From contig NZ_CP087879.1 in NCBI RefSeq assembly GCF_021442325.1, positions 1,054,001-1,118,000 of the forward strand: 64,000 bases of DNA, given 5' to 3'. Both the position numbers and the translations under genes were made by a program. The notes below the pieces were generated by a model. It did no database searches and had not been told where the DNA came from. It saw only the letters and a list, made by a program, of their open reading frames with translations. The DNA comes from Agromyces marinus. GTDB taxonomy: Bacteria > Actinomycetota > Actinomycetes > Actinomycetales > Microbacteriaceae. Every line of letters starts with the position of its first letter. Position 1 is the stretch's first letter. Below are positions 32,965 through 43,552 of the stretch, in pieces.

Positions 32965-34235
32965 CCCTGTTCGTCGCGCTCGCACTGCTCACGGCGATCG
33001 TCACGTACGTCGGATCCCTCGTCGTCTGGAAGCTGAGCCTGAAGTTCCGGCTCTACCCGAAGATCCGCGAACGCGACGTGCACACCCGGCCGACGCCGAG
33101 ACTCGGTGGGGTCGCCATGTTCCTCGGCATCCTCATCGCCTTCGGCGCGGCGGCCTGGATCTCCTCGCTCGGCATCGACCGGTTCGCGAACCTGCGGATC
33201 GTGTTCCAGGACCCCTTCCAGGTCCTCGCGATCCTCCTCGGCGCCGGCCTGATCGTCGCGATGGGCGTCGCCGACGACCTGTGGGACCTCGACTGGCTGA
33301 CCAAGCTCGCCGGCCAGTTCATCGCCGCGGGCCTCATCGCCTGGCAGGGCGTGTCGATCGTGTCGCTGCCGATCGGCGGCCCGGACGGCGGCATCACCGT
33401 CGGCTCGGCGTGGATGAGCGCCACCGTGACCGTGTTCACGATCGTGCTGGTCATGAACGCGATCAACTTCATCGACGGGCTGGACGGCCTGGTCGCGGGC
33501 GTGGCGCTGATCTCGAACGGCGTGTTCTTCCTCTACTCCTACCTGCTCGTGCAGCAGACCTCGCCGAACAACTACTTCAACCTCGCGTCGCTGCTGGCGG
33601 TCGTCGTCGTCGGGGCGTGCGCGGGGTTCCTGCCGTTGAACTGGCACCCGGCGAAGCTGTTCATGGGTGATGCCGGCGCGCTGCTGGTCGGGCTGCTCAT
33701 GGCGACCTCGGCGATCGCGGTCACCGGCCAGGTCGACCCGTCGCAGCTCGGCACCGACGAGCTGTTCCCGGCGTTCATCCCGATCATCATCCCGTTCGCG
33801 GTGCTGCTGATCCCGTTGCTCGACTTCGGGCTCGCCGTCGTGCGCCGCCTGCGCGCGGGCAAGTCGCCCTTCGCGGCCGACCGCAAGCACCTGCACCACC
33901 GGCTGCTCGACATGGGGCACTCGCACCTGCATGCGGTGCTGATCTTCTACGGCTGGACGGCCGTGGCATCCTTCGGCTGCTTGCTCGCGTTCGTCCTGCC
34001 GGTGTACTTCGGCATCGATTCGGGCTGGGCCTTCCTCTTCATCGGGGTCGGCTTCGTGATCCTCGCAGCCCTCACGCTGGCGCCGCTCGGCCGGCGCAAG
34101 CGCCAGACCGTCGCGGCCGAAGCGGATGCCGCGGGCACGCCGTTCCCCGCGGGCCACGACGAGCTGGCGGGCACCTCCCCCCGAACCGCCCCCGAACGCC
34201 CGGCGACGGGCGAACACCCCACAGGAGCAAGATGA
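32961..34235 (+). CDS. Undecaprenyl-phosphate GlcNAc-1-phosphate transferase (WecA/TagO/MraY family)
   Basis: Integral membrane enzyme joining a sugar-1-phosphate to undecaprenyl phosphate, starting cell-wall glycopolymer synthesis. The 424-residue protein has about eleven hydrophobic segments and the family motifs: HTRPTPRLGGVAMF, VADDLWDLDWLTK (Asp pair near residue 105), NAINFIDGLDGLVAG near 165, FMGDAGALLVG near 235, and RKHLHHRLLDMGHSH near 308, the WecA-type His motif. The sugar is likely GlcNAc but not proven. The C-terminal 55 residues form a polar Pro/Ala-rich tail. ATGA overlaps at both ends couple it to tsaC and the AtpI-like gene. Confidence 0.92.
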   Translation: MTLFVALALLTAIVTYVGSLVVWKLSLKFRLYPKIRERDVHTRPTPRLGGVAMFLGILIAFGAAAWISSLGIDRFANLRIVFQDPFQVLAILLGAGLIVAMGVADDLWDLDWLTKLAGQFIAAGLIAWQGVSIVSLPIGGPDGGITVGSAWMSATVTVFTIVLVMNAINFIDGLDGLVAGVALISNGVFFLYSYLLVQQTSPNNYFNLASLLAVVVVGACAGFLPLNWHPAKLFMGDAGALLVGLLMATSAIAVTGQVDPSQLGTDELFPAFIPIIIPFAVLLIPLLDFGLAVVRRLRAGKSPFAADRKHLHHRLLDMGHSHLHAVLIFYGWTAVASFGCLLAFVLPVYFGIDSGWAFLFIGVGFVILAALTLAPLGRRKRQTVAAEADAAGTPFPAGHDELAGTSPRTAPERPATGEHPTGAR

Positions 34236-34711
34236 CCCCCGCACCGCGCGATCCGGCAGACCGGACGCCGACCTCGAACCCGATCCTCCGCCGAGCGCTC
34301 GTCTGGGGCGGTGCCATCGCGGGCGGCATCGCGGTCGTCGGCGGGCTCGTCGGCTACCTCGTCGCCGGGCCGGAGGGGCTCGTGAGCGCCCTGGTCGGCA
34401 CGCTCATGGCGGTCGTCTTCATGGGCATCACGGGCGCGAGCATCCTCCTCGCGAACCGGTACGCGAACTCCGACCTCTTCGTCGGCGTGTTCTTCGGGAT
34501 CGTGCTCGGCGGATGGATCCTGAAGTTCATCCTCTTCATCGTGCTCGTGGTCACGCTCCGCGGGGTGGAGCAGCTCGATCCGGTCGTGCTCTTCCTCGCG
34601 ATCGTCGCCGGTGTGATCGGGTCGCTCGTGGTCGACGTGCTGGTCGTCGCGAAGTCCCGGCTGCCCTACGCGAGCGACGCGCAGCTGCCGCCGCCGCCGT
34701 CCGACGACTGA
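34232..34711 (+). CDS. Small AtpI-like membrane protein preceding the ATP synthase operon
   Basis: The 159-residue protein has a polar N-terminus and four hydrophobic segments (about residues 28-50, 56-75, 90-115, 124-145). Its size, topology and position before atpB match the AtpI/Fo-associated group, proposed to help assemble the c-ring or carry Mg2+; sequence alone does not prove it. ATGA overlap with the WecA-type gene shows it belongs to the upstream transcript. A separate promoter for atpB lies 90 bp downstream. Confidence 0.7.
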   Translation: MTPAPRDPADRTPTSNPILRRALVWGGAIAGGIAVVGGLVGYLVAGPEGLVSALVGTLMAVVFMGITGASILLANRYANSDLFVGVFFGIVLGGWILKFILFIVLVVTLRGVEQLDPVVLFLAIVAGVIGSLVVDVLVVAKSRLPYASDAQLPPPPSDD

Positions 34712-34804
34712 CGCGGACGCCGCGACGCGCCTGCGAGCGGGCACGCCCCGGTCGGCGCCGACTTCTACAACGTGTGGCGATTCGGTCTGACGGCGAAGTC
34801 TTGC

Positions 34805-34810
34805 TAGAGT
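34805..34810 (+). promoter_or_regulatory. Candidate -10 element of the ATP synthase operon
   Basis: TAGAGT in the context TTGCTAGAGTAATGG, giving a leader of about 50 nt to the ATG at 34868. The -35 is weak. Confidence 0.45.
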
Positions 34811-34867
34811 AATGGAGATCCCCCACGGTTCCGCCCCCTGCTCCGGCATGGGTACCGGACCGTTTCC

Positions 34868-35731
34868 ATGTTCGTCGACGCGAGAGCTCCGCTCCACGCC
34901 CCGAAACAGGAGAAAGCGCTGCTAGCTAACGCTGCGAACCTGCTGGTTCCGACTGAAACCACTGATGGTGAATTCCACGGGCCGTCGATCGAGGAATTCT
35001 TCCCCGGGCCGATCTTCCTCGAGGGCACCCCCTTCGAGATGAGCCGCATCACGCTGGTTCAGCTGATCGCGGTCGCCGCCCTCCTGCTGGTGTTCTGGGC
35101 CGGCACGCGCCGCATGCGCGTCGTGCCCGGTCGCTTCCAGAGCGTCGTCGAGATGGGCCTGGACCTCGTCCGCGTCAACGTCGCCGACGACCTGCTCGGC
35201 AAGAAGGACGGCAAGCGGTTCCTGCCGATCCTGACCACCATCTTCTTCATGGTGCTGTTCATGAACATCACGGGCATCATCCCGTTGCTGAACATCGCAG
35301 GCACCTCGGTCATCGGCGTCCCGCTCGTGCTCGCGATCGTGTCGTACGTGACCTTCATCTACGCCGGCATCAAGGCGAGCCCGAAGAACTTCTTCAAGAA
35401 CTCCCTGTTCCCCTCTGGCGTCCCGTGGCCGGTGTACATCATCGTCACGCCCATCGAGCTCATCTCGACCTTCATCATCCGGCCCGTCACGCTCACGCTG
35501 CGACTGCTGATGAACATGATCGTCGGGCACCTGCTGCTCGTGCTCTTCTTCGCTGCGACGCAGTTCTTCGTCTTCCAGCTCGGCGGCTGGTACGCCCTGC
35601 TCGGCGTCGGATCGCTGGCATTCGGCCTCGCGTTCACGGTGTTCGAGATCCTCGTCGCCGTCCTGCAGGCCTACGTCTTCACGCTCCTCACCGCGGTCTA
35701 CATCCAGCTCGCGGTGGCGGAGGAGCACTGA
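34868..35731 (+). CDS. atpB: ATP synthase Fo subunit a
   Basis: Forms the proton half-channels facing the c-ring. The 287-residue protein has five to six transmembrane segments. The essential Arg lies in IIRPVTLTLRLLMNMIVGHLLL, and the C-terminal segment has LAVLQAYVFTLLTAVYIQLAV, with the conserved Gln and Tyr. The start is uncertain: the ATG at 34868 has no clear ribosome site, while AGGAG at about 34906-34910 precedes an in-frame CTG-CTA (34919) that would begin LLANAANLLVP. The operon order B-E-F-H-A-G-D-C is the standard one. Confidence 0.95.
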   Translation: MFVDARAPLHAPKQEKALLANAANLLVPTETTDGEFHGPSIEEFFPGPIFLEGTPFEMSRITLVQLIAVAALLLVFWAGTRRMRVVPGRFQSVVEMGLDLVRVNVADDLLGKKDGKRFLPILTTIFFMVLFMNITGIIPLLNIAGTSVIGVPLVLAIVSYVTFIYAGIKASPKNFFKNSLFPSGVPWPVYIIVTPIELISTFIIRPVTLTLRLLMNMIVGHLLLVLFFAATQFFVFQLGGWYALLGVGSLAFGLAFTVFEILVAVLQAYVFTLLTAVYIQLAVAEEH

Positions 35732-36013
<282 letters not shown>

Positions 36014-36044
36014 TCCTTTCCGCACCCACTTAGAGGAGGCCACT

Positions 36045-36611
36045 GTGCTTCACGCAGTACTCAGGGCTGCGACGGAGGGCGAGTCGGGGCCGAACCCGGT
36101 CCTCCCGGCCATGTACGACATCGTCTGGTCGGCGGTCTGCTTCGTCATCATCCTCCTGTTCTTCTGGCGCTACGCGCTGCCGCGCATGCAGCAGCTGCTG
36201 GACGAGCGTGCCGAGGCGATCGAGGGCAACATCGCGAAGGCCGACGAGGCCCAGCGCAAGGCCGAGGCGGCGCTCGAGGAGTACACCGCCCAGCTCGCCG
36301 ACGCGCGAGCCGAGGCCGGTCGCATCCGCGAGACCGCCCGCGAGGACGGCAAGAAGATCGTCGCCGAGGCCAAGGACCAGGCGTCGGTCGAGGCGGCACG
36401 CATCAGCTCGAGCGCGCAGGCCCAGATCGAGGCCGAGCGTCAGTCGGCCCTGGTGTCGCTGCGCTCCGAGGTCGGCACGATCGCGATCGACCTCGCTTCG
36501 GGAGTCGTCGGCGAGACCCTCTCCGACGATGCCAAGGCCAAGGCCGTGGTCGACCGCTTCCTCGCAGACCTCGAGGCGTCCGAGCAGGCCGCCGCAGGAG
36601 GGAAGAAGTAG
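36045..36611 (+). CDS. atpF: ATP synthase Fo subunit b
   Basis: Peripheral stalk subunit holding F1 against Fo. The 188-residue protein has one N-terminal transmembrane helix (about residues 24-44, MYDIVWSAVCFVIILLFFW) and a long charged helix (ERAEAIEGNIAKADEAQRKAEAALEEY) that dimerises. GTG start with an AGAGGAGG ribosome site. Confidence 0.96.
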   Translation: MLHAVLRAATEGESGPNPVLPAMYDIVWSAVCFVIILLFFWRYALPRMQQLLDERAEAIEGNIAKADEAQRKAEAALEEYTAQLADARAEAGRIRETAREDGKKIVAEAKDQASVEAARISSSAQAQIEAERQSALVSLRSEVGTIAIDLASGVVGETLSDDAKAKAVVDRFLADLEASEQAAAGGKK

Positions 36612-36614
36612 TCC

Positions 36615-37406
36615 ATGGGCAGCGCTACGAGAGAGGCCCTGGCCGGCACGCGAGCCGAGCTCGCGACGCTCGGCGGGGCCGAGCTCCCGGTCGCAGGCGA
36701 CCTCCTCGCCGCGACCCGGGTGATCGCCGCGACCCCGCAGCTGCGGACCGCGCTCACCGACAACGAAGCGGATGCCGCGCAGAAGACCGCGCTCGTCGAG
36801 CGCGTCTTCGGCGACCGGATCGCGCCCGGCGCGGCGAAGCTCCTCGTGAGCGCCGCGTCGCGTCGGTGGTCGAGCCAGGCCGACTTCCTCGACGGCGTCG
36901 AGGAACTCGGCTTCCGCGTCGCTGCAGACGCCGCGGGTGACGCCGAGGTCGATGCCGAACTGTTCGCCTTCCAGCGCACGGTCGGCTCCGACGCCGAACT
37001 CGAGCTCGCGCTCGGTTCCAAGCTCGGTTCGACCGACGCGAAGGTCCGACTGGTCGAGCGACTGCTCGCGCCCGTCGCCTCGCCCGCGACCACGCTGATC
37101 GTGCGTCACCTGGTGCAGTCGCCCCGCGGGCGCCGCACCGGTGAGATGCTGCGGGATGCCGCCGCCGTGGTGGCCGACCAGCGCGGCTTCGACGTCGCGA
37201 CGGTCACGACCGCCGTCAGGCTCGGCGACGACCAGTTCGCCCGACTCGAGCGCACGCTCGGGGCCCAGGCCGGACGACGGGTCCGCTTCGACGCCATCGT
37301 GGACCCGACGGTCCTCGGCGGCATGCGGGTCCAGATCGGCGACGACGTAATCGACGGCAGCGTCGCCAGCCGCCTCAGCGAGCTGAGGCAGAAGCTCGCC
37401 GGCTGA
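36615..37406 (+). CDS. atpH: ATP synthase F1 subunit delta
   Basis: Connects the b stalk to the top of F1. The 263-residue length is that of the single-domain actinobacterial delta (about 260-270), not the b-delta fusion of mycobacteria. The N-terminal six-helix bundle begins GSATREALAGTRAELATLGG, and the C-terminal OSCP-type motif is VDPTVLGGMRVQIGDDVIDGSVASRLSELR. It begins three bases after atpF. Confidence 0.95.
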   Translation: MGSATREALAGTRAELATLGGAELPVAGDLLAATRVIAATPQLRTALTDNEADAAQKTALVERVFGDRIAPGAAKLLVSAASRRWSSQADFLDGVEELGFRVAADAAGDAEVDAELFAFQRTVGSDAELELALGSKLGSTDAKVRLVERLLAPVASPATTLIVRHLVQSPRGRRTGEMLRDAAAVVADQRGFDVATVTTAVRLGDDQFARLERTLGAQAGRRVRFDAIVDPTVLGGMRVQIGDDVIDGSVASRLSELRQKLAG

Positions 37407-37496
37407 CGCCGGCCGACAACGACCGGCGTCCTGCGCCGCGACACACCAGTAGCTGTACAAGCGGTACAGATCAGGGCCCCGCCCTCAGAAAAGGAA

Positions 37497-39140
37497 ATGG
37501 CAATGGCAGAACTCTCCATCAGCCCCGACGAGATCCGTTCGGCTCTCTCGGAGTTCGCCCGGGACTACGAGCCGGGCGCGGCGCAGAAGACCGAGGTCGG
37601 GTACGTCACCGACGCGGCCGACGGCATCGCCCATGTCGAGGGCCTGCCCTCGGTCATGGCGAACGAGCTCGTCAAGTTCGCGGACGGGACGCTCGGCCTC
37701 GCCCTGAACCTCGACGAGGACGAGATCGGTGTCGTCGTGCTCGGCGAGTTCACCGGCATCGAAGAGGGCATGGAGGTGACCCGCACGGGCGAGGTCCTCT
37801 CGGTTCCCGTGGGCGAGGGCTACCTCGGCCGCGTCGTCGACCCGCTCGGCGCGCCGATCGACGGTCTCGGCGAGATCGCTTCGGAGGGTCGTCGTGCGCT
37901 CGAGCTGCAGGCGCCCGGCGTCATGCAGCGCAAGTCGGTGCACGAGCCGCTGCAGACCGGCATCAAGGCCATCGACGCGATGATCCCGGTCGGCCGCGGC
38001 CAGCGTCAGCTGATCATCGGCGACCGCCAGACCGGCAAGACCGCGATCGCGATCGACACCATCATCAACCAGAAGGCGAACTGGGAGTCGGGCGACCCGA
38101 CCAAGCAGGTCCGCTGCATCTACGTCGCGATCGGCCAGAAGGGCTCGACCATCGCCTCGGTGAAGGGTGCGCTCGAGGACGCCGGCGCGATGGAGTACAC
38201 GACCATCGTCGCGGCCCCCGCCTCCGACCCCGCGGGCTTCAAGTACCTCGCGCCGTACACCGGCTCGGCCATCGGCCAGCACTGGATGTACGACGGCAAG
38301 CACGTCCTGATCATCTTCGACGACCTGTCGAAGCAGGCCGAGGCCTACCGCGCCGTGTCGCTGCTGCTGCGTCGCCCGCCGGGCCGCGAGGCGTACCCGG
38401 GTGACGTCTTCTACCTGCACTCGCGCCTGCTCGAGCGTTGCGCGAAGCTCTCCGACGAGCTCGGCGCCGGCTCGATGACCGGCCTGCCGATCATCGAGAC
38501 CAAGGCCAACGACGTCTCGGCGTACATCCCCACGAACGTGATCTCGATCACCGACGGCCAGATCTTCCTCCAGTCGGACCTGTTCAACTCGAACCAGCGT
38601 CCGGCGGTCGACGTCGGCATCTCGGTCTCCCGAGTCGGTGGCGACGCCCAGGTCAAGTCGATCAAGAAGGTCTCGGGCACGCTCAAGCTCGAGCTCGCGC
38701 AGTACCGCTCGCTCGAGGCGTTCGCGATGTTCGCATCCGACCTCGACGCGGCCAGCCGGCGCCAGCTCGAGCGCGGCGCGCGACTGACCGAGCTGCTCAA
38801 GCAGCCGCAGTACTCGCCGTACCCCGTCGAGGAGCAGGTCGTCTCGATCTGGGCCGGTACCAACGGCAAGCTCGACGAGGTCCCCGTCGAGGACATCCTG
38901 CGCTTCGAGCGCGAGTTCCTCGACTACCTCGGCCGCAACACGTCGGTGCTCTCGGACCTCCGCGAGACCAACGTGCTCACCGACGAGACCGTCGCGACCA
39001 TGGAGTCGTCGGTCGACTCGTTCAAGCTCGAGTTCCAGACCGGTGAGGGCAAGCCCCTCGCCTCGGTCGGCAGCGAGAAGTTCGAGGCGATCGATGAGGA
39101 AGAGGTCGTCCAGGAGAAGATCGTCAAGGGTCGCCGCTAG
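37497..39140 (+). CDS. atpA: ATP synthase F1 subunit alpha
   Basis: Non-catalytic nucleotide-binding subunit of F1. The 547-residue protein has Walker [10 protein letters not shown] near residue 177, Walker [18 protein letters not shown], the signature [17 protein letters not shown], and the arginine finger in the VSRVG region that completes the catalytic site on beta. Two ATG codons lie two codons apart (37497 and 37503); the second matches shorter family starts. A 90-bp gap with AAAAGGAA precedes it. Confidence 0.97.
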   Translation: MAMAELSISPDEIRSALSEFARDYEPGAAQKTEVGYVTDAADGIAHVEGLPSVMANELVKFADGTLGLALNLDEDEIGVVVLGEFTGIEEGMEVTRTGEVLSVPVGEGYLGRVVDPLGAPIDGLGEIASEGRRALELQAPGVMQRKSVHEPLQTGIKAIDAMIPVGRGQRQLIIGDRQTGKTAIAIDTIINQKANWESGDPTKQVRCIYVAIGQKGSTIASVKGALEDAGAMEYTTIVAAPASDPAGFKYLAPYTGSAIGQHWMYDGKHVLIIFDDLSKQAEAYRAVSLLLRRPPGREAYPGDVFYLHSRLLERCAKLSDELGAGSMTGLPIIETKANDVSAYIPTNVISITDGQIFLQSDLFNSNQRPAVDVGISVSRVGGDAQVKSIKKVSGTLKLELAQYRSLEAFAMFASDLDAASRRQLERGARLTELLKQPQYSPYPVEEQVVSIWAGTNGKLDEVPVEDILRFEREFLDYLGRNTSVLSDLRETNVLTDETVATMESSVDSFKLEFQTGEGKPLASVGSEKFEAIDEEEVVQEKIVKGRR

Positions 39141-39230
39141 TCGCTTTCCCCGTGCCCGGGGCTCTCGGCGCGGTCGCCATCAGGCCGCACGCAGAGCCTC
39201 GGGAACAGGAAACCAGGACACAGGAGAAAC

Positions 39231-40139
39231 ATGGGAGCGCAGCTTCGGGTCTACCGCCAGAAGATCAAGTCGGCGCAGACGACCAAGAAGATCACGCGAG
39301 CGATGGAGCTCATCTCCGCCTCGCGGATCCAGAAGGCGCAGGCGCGCGTCGCAGCGTCCACGCCGTACTCCGACGCGATCACCCGCGCCGTCTCGGCGGT
39401 GTCGAGCTACTCGAACGTCGCGCACGTGCTCACGACCGAGCCCGAGCAGGTCGACCGCGCCGCGATCGTGATCTTCACCTCGGACCGCGGCCTCGCGGGC
39501 GCGTTCAACTCGCAGGTCCTCCGCGAGGCGGAGGAACTCGCCGAGCTGCTCCGCAGCCAGGGCAAGCAGGTCGTGTACTTCCTCATCGGCCGCAAGTCGG
39601 TGGGCTACTTCACGTTCCGTCGCCGCGACTACGAGCGCAGCTGGATCGGGGGCACCGACAACCCCGAGTTCGAGACGGCCAAGGAGGTCGCCGAGGCCGT
39701 GCTCGAGGCCTTCCTCCGGGACAGCGCTGACGGCGGAGTCGATGAGATCCACATCGTCTACAACCGGTTCGTCAGCCGCATCACCCAGGTGCCGGTCGTC
39801 ACGCGCCTGCTGCCCCTCGAGGTGGTCGAGGCCGACGATGAGCCGGCGCCCACGGGCAAGCCCGACGTGTTCCCGCTCTACGAGTTCGAGCCCGACGCGG
39901 AGACCGTCCTCGACGGGCTCCTGCCGGTCTACATCGAGAGCCGGATCTTCAACGCCATGCTCCAGTCGGCCGCAGCCAAGCACGCGGCGACGCAGAAGGC
40001 GATGAAGTCGGCCACCGACAACGCCGACAAGCTCATCACGGACTACACCCGACTGGCCAACGAGGCCCGTCAGTCCGAGATCACGCAGCAGATCGCAGAA
40101 ATCGTGGGTGGAGCGGACGCGCTCTCCTCCGCCAAGTAG
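39231..40139 (+). CDS. atpG: ATP synthase F1 subunit gamma
   Basis: Central rotor shaft. In the 302-residue protein the N-terminal helix [30 protein letters not shown] and the C-terminal helix [35 protein letters not shown] form the coiled coil, with the Rossmann-like middle ([22 protein letters not shown]). An ACAGGAGAAAC ribosome site precedes the ATG. Confidence 0.97.
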   Translation: MGAQLRVYRQKIKSAQTTKKITRAMELISASRIQKAQARVAASTPYSDAITRAVSAVSSYSNVAHVLTTEPEQVDRAAIVIFTSDRGLAGAFNSQVLREAEELAELLRSQGKQVVYFLIGRKSVGYFTFRRRDYERSWIGGTDNPEFETAKEVAEAVLEAFLRDSADGGVDEIHIVYNRFVSRITQVPVVTRLLPLEVVEADDEPAPTGKPDVFPLYEFEPDAETVLDGLLPVYIESRIFNAMLQSAAAKHAATQKAMKSATDNADKLITDYTRLANEARQSEITQQIAEIVGGADALSSAK

Positions 40140-41624
<1,485 letters not shown>

Positions 41625-41626
41625 GC

Positions 41627-41887
41627 ATGGCCAGCCTCAACGTGAGCGTCGTCTCGGCCGACCAGGAAGTCTGGTCGGGCGAGGCGGCCATGGTGGTGGC
41701 GCGCACCGTCGAAGGCGAGATCGGCATCCTGCCGGGTCACGAGCCCATGCTCGCGATCCTCGCCGGTGGCGAGGTGCGCGTCACCCTCCCCGGTGGTGAG
41801 AAGATCACCGCCGACGCGGAGGACGGATTCCTCTCGGTGCAGTCGGACGCGGTCCAGGTCGTCGCCTCGCGGGCCACCCTCGCCTGA
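41627..41887 (+). CDS. atpC: ATP synthase F1 subunit epsilon (short form)
   Basis: Binds the base of gamma. Only 86 residues long: the N-terminal beta-sandwich is complete (LNVSVVSADQEVWSGEAAMV to AVQVVASRATLA, including EGEIGILPGHEPMLAIL), but the C-terminal two-helix hairpin present in most bacterial epsilon subunits (about 130 residues) is absent. That hairpin is the regulatory element that blocks rotation, so epsilon-type inhibition should be missing. The ATG is 2 bases past the atpD stop. Confidence 0.93.
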   Translation: MASLNVSVVSADQEVWSGEAAMVVARTVEGEIGILPGHEPMLAILAGGEVRVTLPGGEKITADAEDGFLSVQSDAVQVVASRATLA

Positions 41888-41897
41888 GGCGGCGACG

Positions 41898-42470
41898 ATG
41901 CTGGGGGAGCACTCGTTCGATCGGCAGTTCGGTGACCTGAGCGTCACGCAACTCGTCGTGATGGCCGGGCTGCCGGGTGCGGGCAAGTCGACGATCGGCG
42001 AGATCGTCGGTGCCCGCCTCGGCGCCTCGGTCGTCTCGGTCGACCCGATCGAGTCGGCGATCCTCCGCGCGGGGATCGACGTCGACCAGCCGACGGGGCT
42101 GGCCGCCTACCTCGTGGCCCAGCAGATCGCCGAGACTGAGCTCGACGCCGGGCGCACGGTGATCGTCGACGCCGTCAACGCCGCCGAGTCGGCGCGTCTG
42201 GCCTGGCGGGACCTCGCCGAGCGGGCTGACGTCCGGCTCCGGGTCGTCGAGGTGGTCTGCTCGGACACGGCCATCCATCGAGAGCGGCTCGAACGGCGCG
42301 AGCGCAACCTGCCGCACCTCGACGAGACGACCTGGCGCGCGGTCGAGCAGAGCCTGGACGGGTACGCGCCGTGGACGGGCCCCTCTGCCGCACTCCCGCG
42401 CGTGACCCTCGACAGCGTGCAGCCGCTCGGCGTCAACGTCGACGCAGCGCTCGCGTTCATCTCCGCCTAG
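41898..42470 (+). CDS. P-loop ATPase/kinase of unknown substrate
   Basis: The 190-residue protein has Walker A GLPGAGKST at residues 24-32, VVSVDPIESAILRAGI after it (the Asp that often binds the phosphate acceptor in small kinases), VIVDAVNAAESARLAWRDLA, and the LID-like HRERLERRERNLPHLDETTW. This is the AAA_33/zeta-toxin-like kinase pattern also found in small-molecule and polynucleotide kinases. It starts 10 bases after atpC. Its TAG stop (42468-42470) is part of the target duplicated by the IS481 insertion; before insertion that TAG overlapped the yaaA GTG. Confidence 0.85.
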   Translation: MLGEHSFDRQFGDLSVTQLVVMAGLPGAGKSTIGEIVGARLGASVVSVDPIESAILRAGIDVDQPTGLAAYLVAQQIAETELDAGRTVIVDAVNAAESARLAWRDLAERADVRLRVVEVVCSDTAIHRERLERRERNLPHLDETTWRAVEQSLDGYAPWTGPSAALPRVTLDSVQPLGVNVDAALAFISA

Positions 42471-42471
42471 T
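42466..42471 (+). repeat. Left target-site duplication CCTAGT
   Basis: CCTAGT at 42466-42471 is repeated at 43547-43552 on the far side of the insertion sequence. It contains the kinase stop TAG and, on the minus strand, the stop codon of the transposase. Confidence 0.85.
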
Positions 42472-43441
42472 TGTTCTTCCCACTGACGTTGTGGACGCGG
42501 TCGATGGGTGCGAGGCCGCCGATCCCGGTGTGGGGTCTGTGGTGATTGTAGTGATGCAGCCAGTCGGGGTAGCTCGTGGCGCGCTGCTGGTCTGACGCGT
42601 AGTGCCGGGCGTATGCCCATTCGTCGGCGAGGGTGCGGTGGAACCGCTCGATCTTGCCGTTCGTCTGTGGCCGGTACGGGCGGGTGTACTTGTGCGTCAC
42701 GTTCTCGCCGAGCGCGTCGTTGAATGCCTTCGAGCGGTAGCAGGACCCGTTGTCCGTCATCACGCGTTGCACGGTGATGCCGTGGCCGGTGTAGAACGCG
42801 TTCGCGCGTTCCCAGAACCCCGCGGCGGTGTCCTTGCGTTCGTCGTCGAGGATCTCGGAGTACACCAGGCGGGCATGGTCATCGATCGCGGAATGCAGGT
42901 ACGAGTAGCCGGCCCCGGACCGGTGCTTGCGCCCTGCGGAACGGCCCAGGGTGCGCCACCCGCCGCCGTCGGGGATGCGGCCGAGTTTCTTCACGTCCAC
43001 GTGCACCAGTTCGCCCGGCACGGCGCGTTCGTAGCGGACGGGCTTGGGCTTGCGGACCCGGACTCCGGTGTTCTTGTCGACCTGTCCCAGCAGCGGCACC
43101 CGGTACCGGTTCAGCACCTTCGAGACCGTCGACTGCGGCAGGCCGAGGTGGTACGCGATCCGGTGCGGACCCCAGCGCCGGTTCACCCGCAACCCGATGA
43201 TGCGACGCTCGGTGCGCTGCGGCGTCCGCGACGGCGAGACCTTCGGCTTCGAGGACCGATCCTGCATCGCCGCACGCCCGCCTGCCCGGTACCGGGCGAC
43301 CCACTTCGACACCGTGCCACGAGCGACCTGGAACCGTTCAGCGACACGAGCCTGTGTCCACCCGTCGTCGACGACGAGCAACGCGATCTTGATCCGCCCG
43401 GTCACGGTGAGCGCAGCACGGGCATGGGTAGCGTAGGACAC
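42467..43441 (-). CDS. IS481-family transposase
   Basis: Cuts and joins the element's ends. The 324-residue protein has an N-terminal helix-turn-helix pair (RIKIALLVVDDGWTQARVAERFQVARGTVSKWVARYR), a second HTH (GPHRIAYHLGLPQSTVSKVLNRY), and the rve-type catalytic core with Asp in HVDVKKLG, Asp in VMTDNGSCYRS and Glu in NGKIERFHRTL. The C-terminal YNHHRPHTGIGGLAPIDRV is typical. It is full length, with no frameshift. The GTG start has GGAGG 5 nt before it, buried in a hairpin. The stop codon (42467-42469) lies outside the element, in the target duplication. Confidence 0.95.
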   Translation of the reverse strand: MSYATHARAALTVTGRIKIALLVVDDGWTQARVAERFQVARGTVSKWVARYRAGGRAAMQDRSSKPKVSPSRTPQRTERRIIGLRVNRRWGPHRIAYHLGLPQSTVSKVLNRYRVPLLGQVDKNTGVRVRKPKPVRYERAVPGELVHVDVKKLGRIPDGGGWRTLGRSAGRKHRSGAGYSYLHSAIDDHARLVYSEILDDERKDTAAGFWERANAFYTGHGITVQRVMTDNGSCYRSKAFNDALGENVTHKYTRPYRPQTNGKIERFHRTLADEWAYARHYASDQQRATSYPDWLHHYNHHRPHTGIGGLAPIDRVHNVSGKNN

Positions 43442-43546
43442 GAGGACCTCCGTTGTGTCGAGTGAGTGTGGTAACCCACATCGATACCGGAGGTCCTCAC
43501 CTCACCCCGTCACACCACGCTGCACACAACCACCGTGGGAAGTACA
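42472..43546. mobile_element. Intact IS481-family insertion sequence (1075 bp)
   Basis: Bounded by CCTAGT duplications. The left end starts TGTTCTTCCCACTGACGTTG and the right end (complement) starts TGTACTTCCCACGGTGGTTG; 18 of the first 22 positions match, and both begin TGT as expected for the family. It carries one transposase gene on the minus strand. It separates the P-loop kinase gene from yaaA exactly at their stop/start junction. Confidence 0.92.
43442..43498 (-). promoter_or_regulatory. Hairpin hiding the transposase ribosome site
   Basis: GAGGACCTCCG (43442-43452) and its exact complement (43488-43498) with a 35-base loop. On the minus strand the arm next to the GTG contains the GGAGG ribosome site. 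A read-through transcript entering from outside would fold and block translation; a transcript starting inside the loop would not. A small TGTGG / CCACA hairpin sits in the loop (43467-43480). Confidence 0.6.
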
Positions 43547-43552
43547 CCTAGT
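43547..43552 (+). repeat. Right target-site duplication CCTAGT
   Basis: Second copy of the duplication. Its last two bases, GT, are the first two bases of the yaaA GTG start codon. Confidence 0.85.

Noticed and set aside
34232-34711. Assignment of the small membrane protein as certain AtpI
   Set aside because: Position and topology fit, but there is no decisive motif, so no gene symbol is given.
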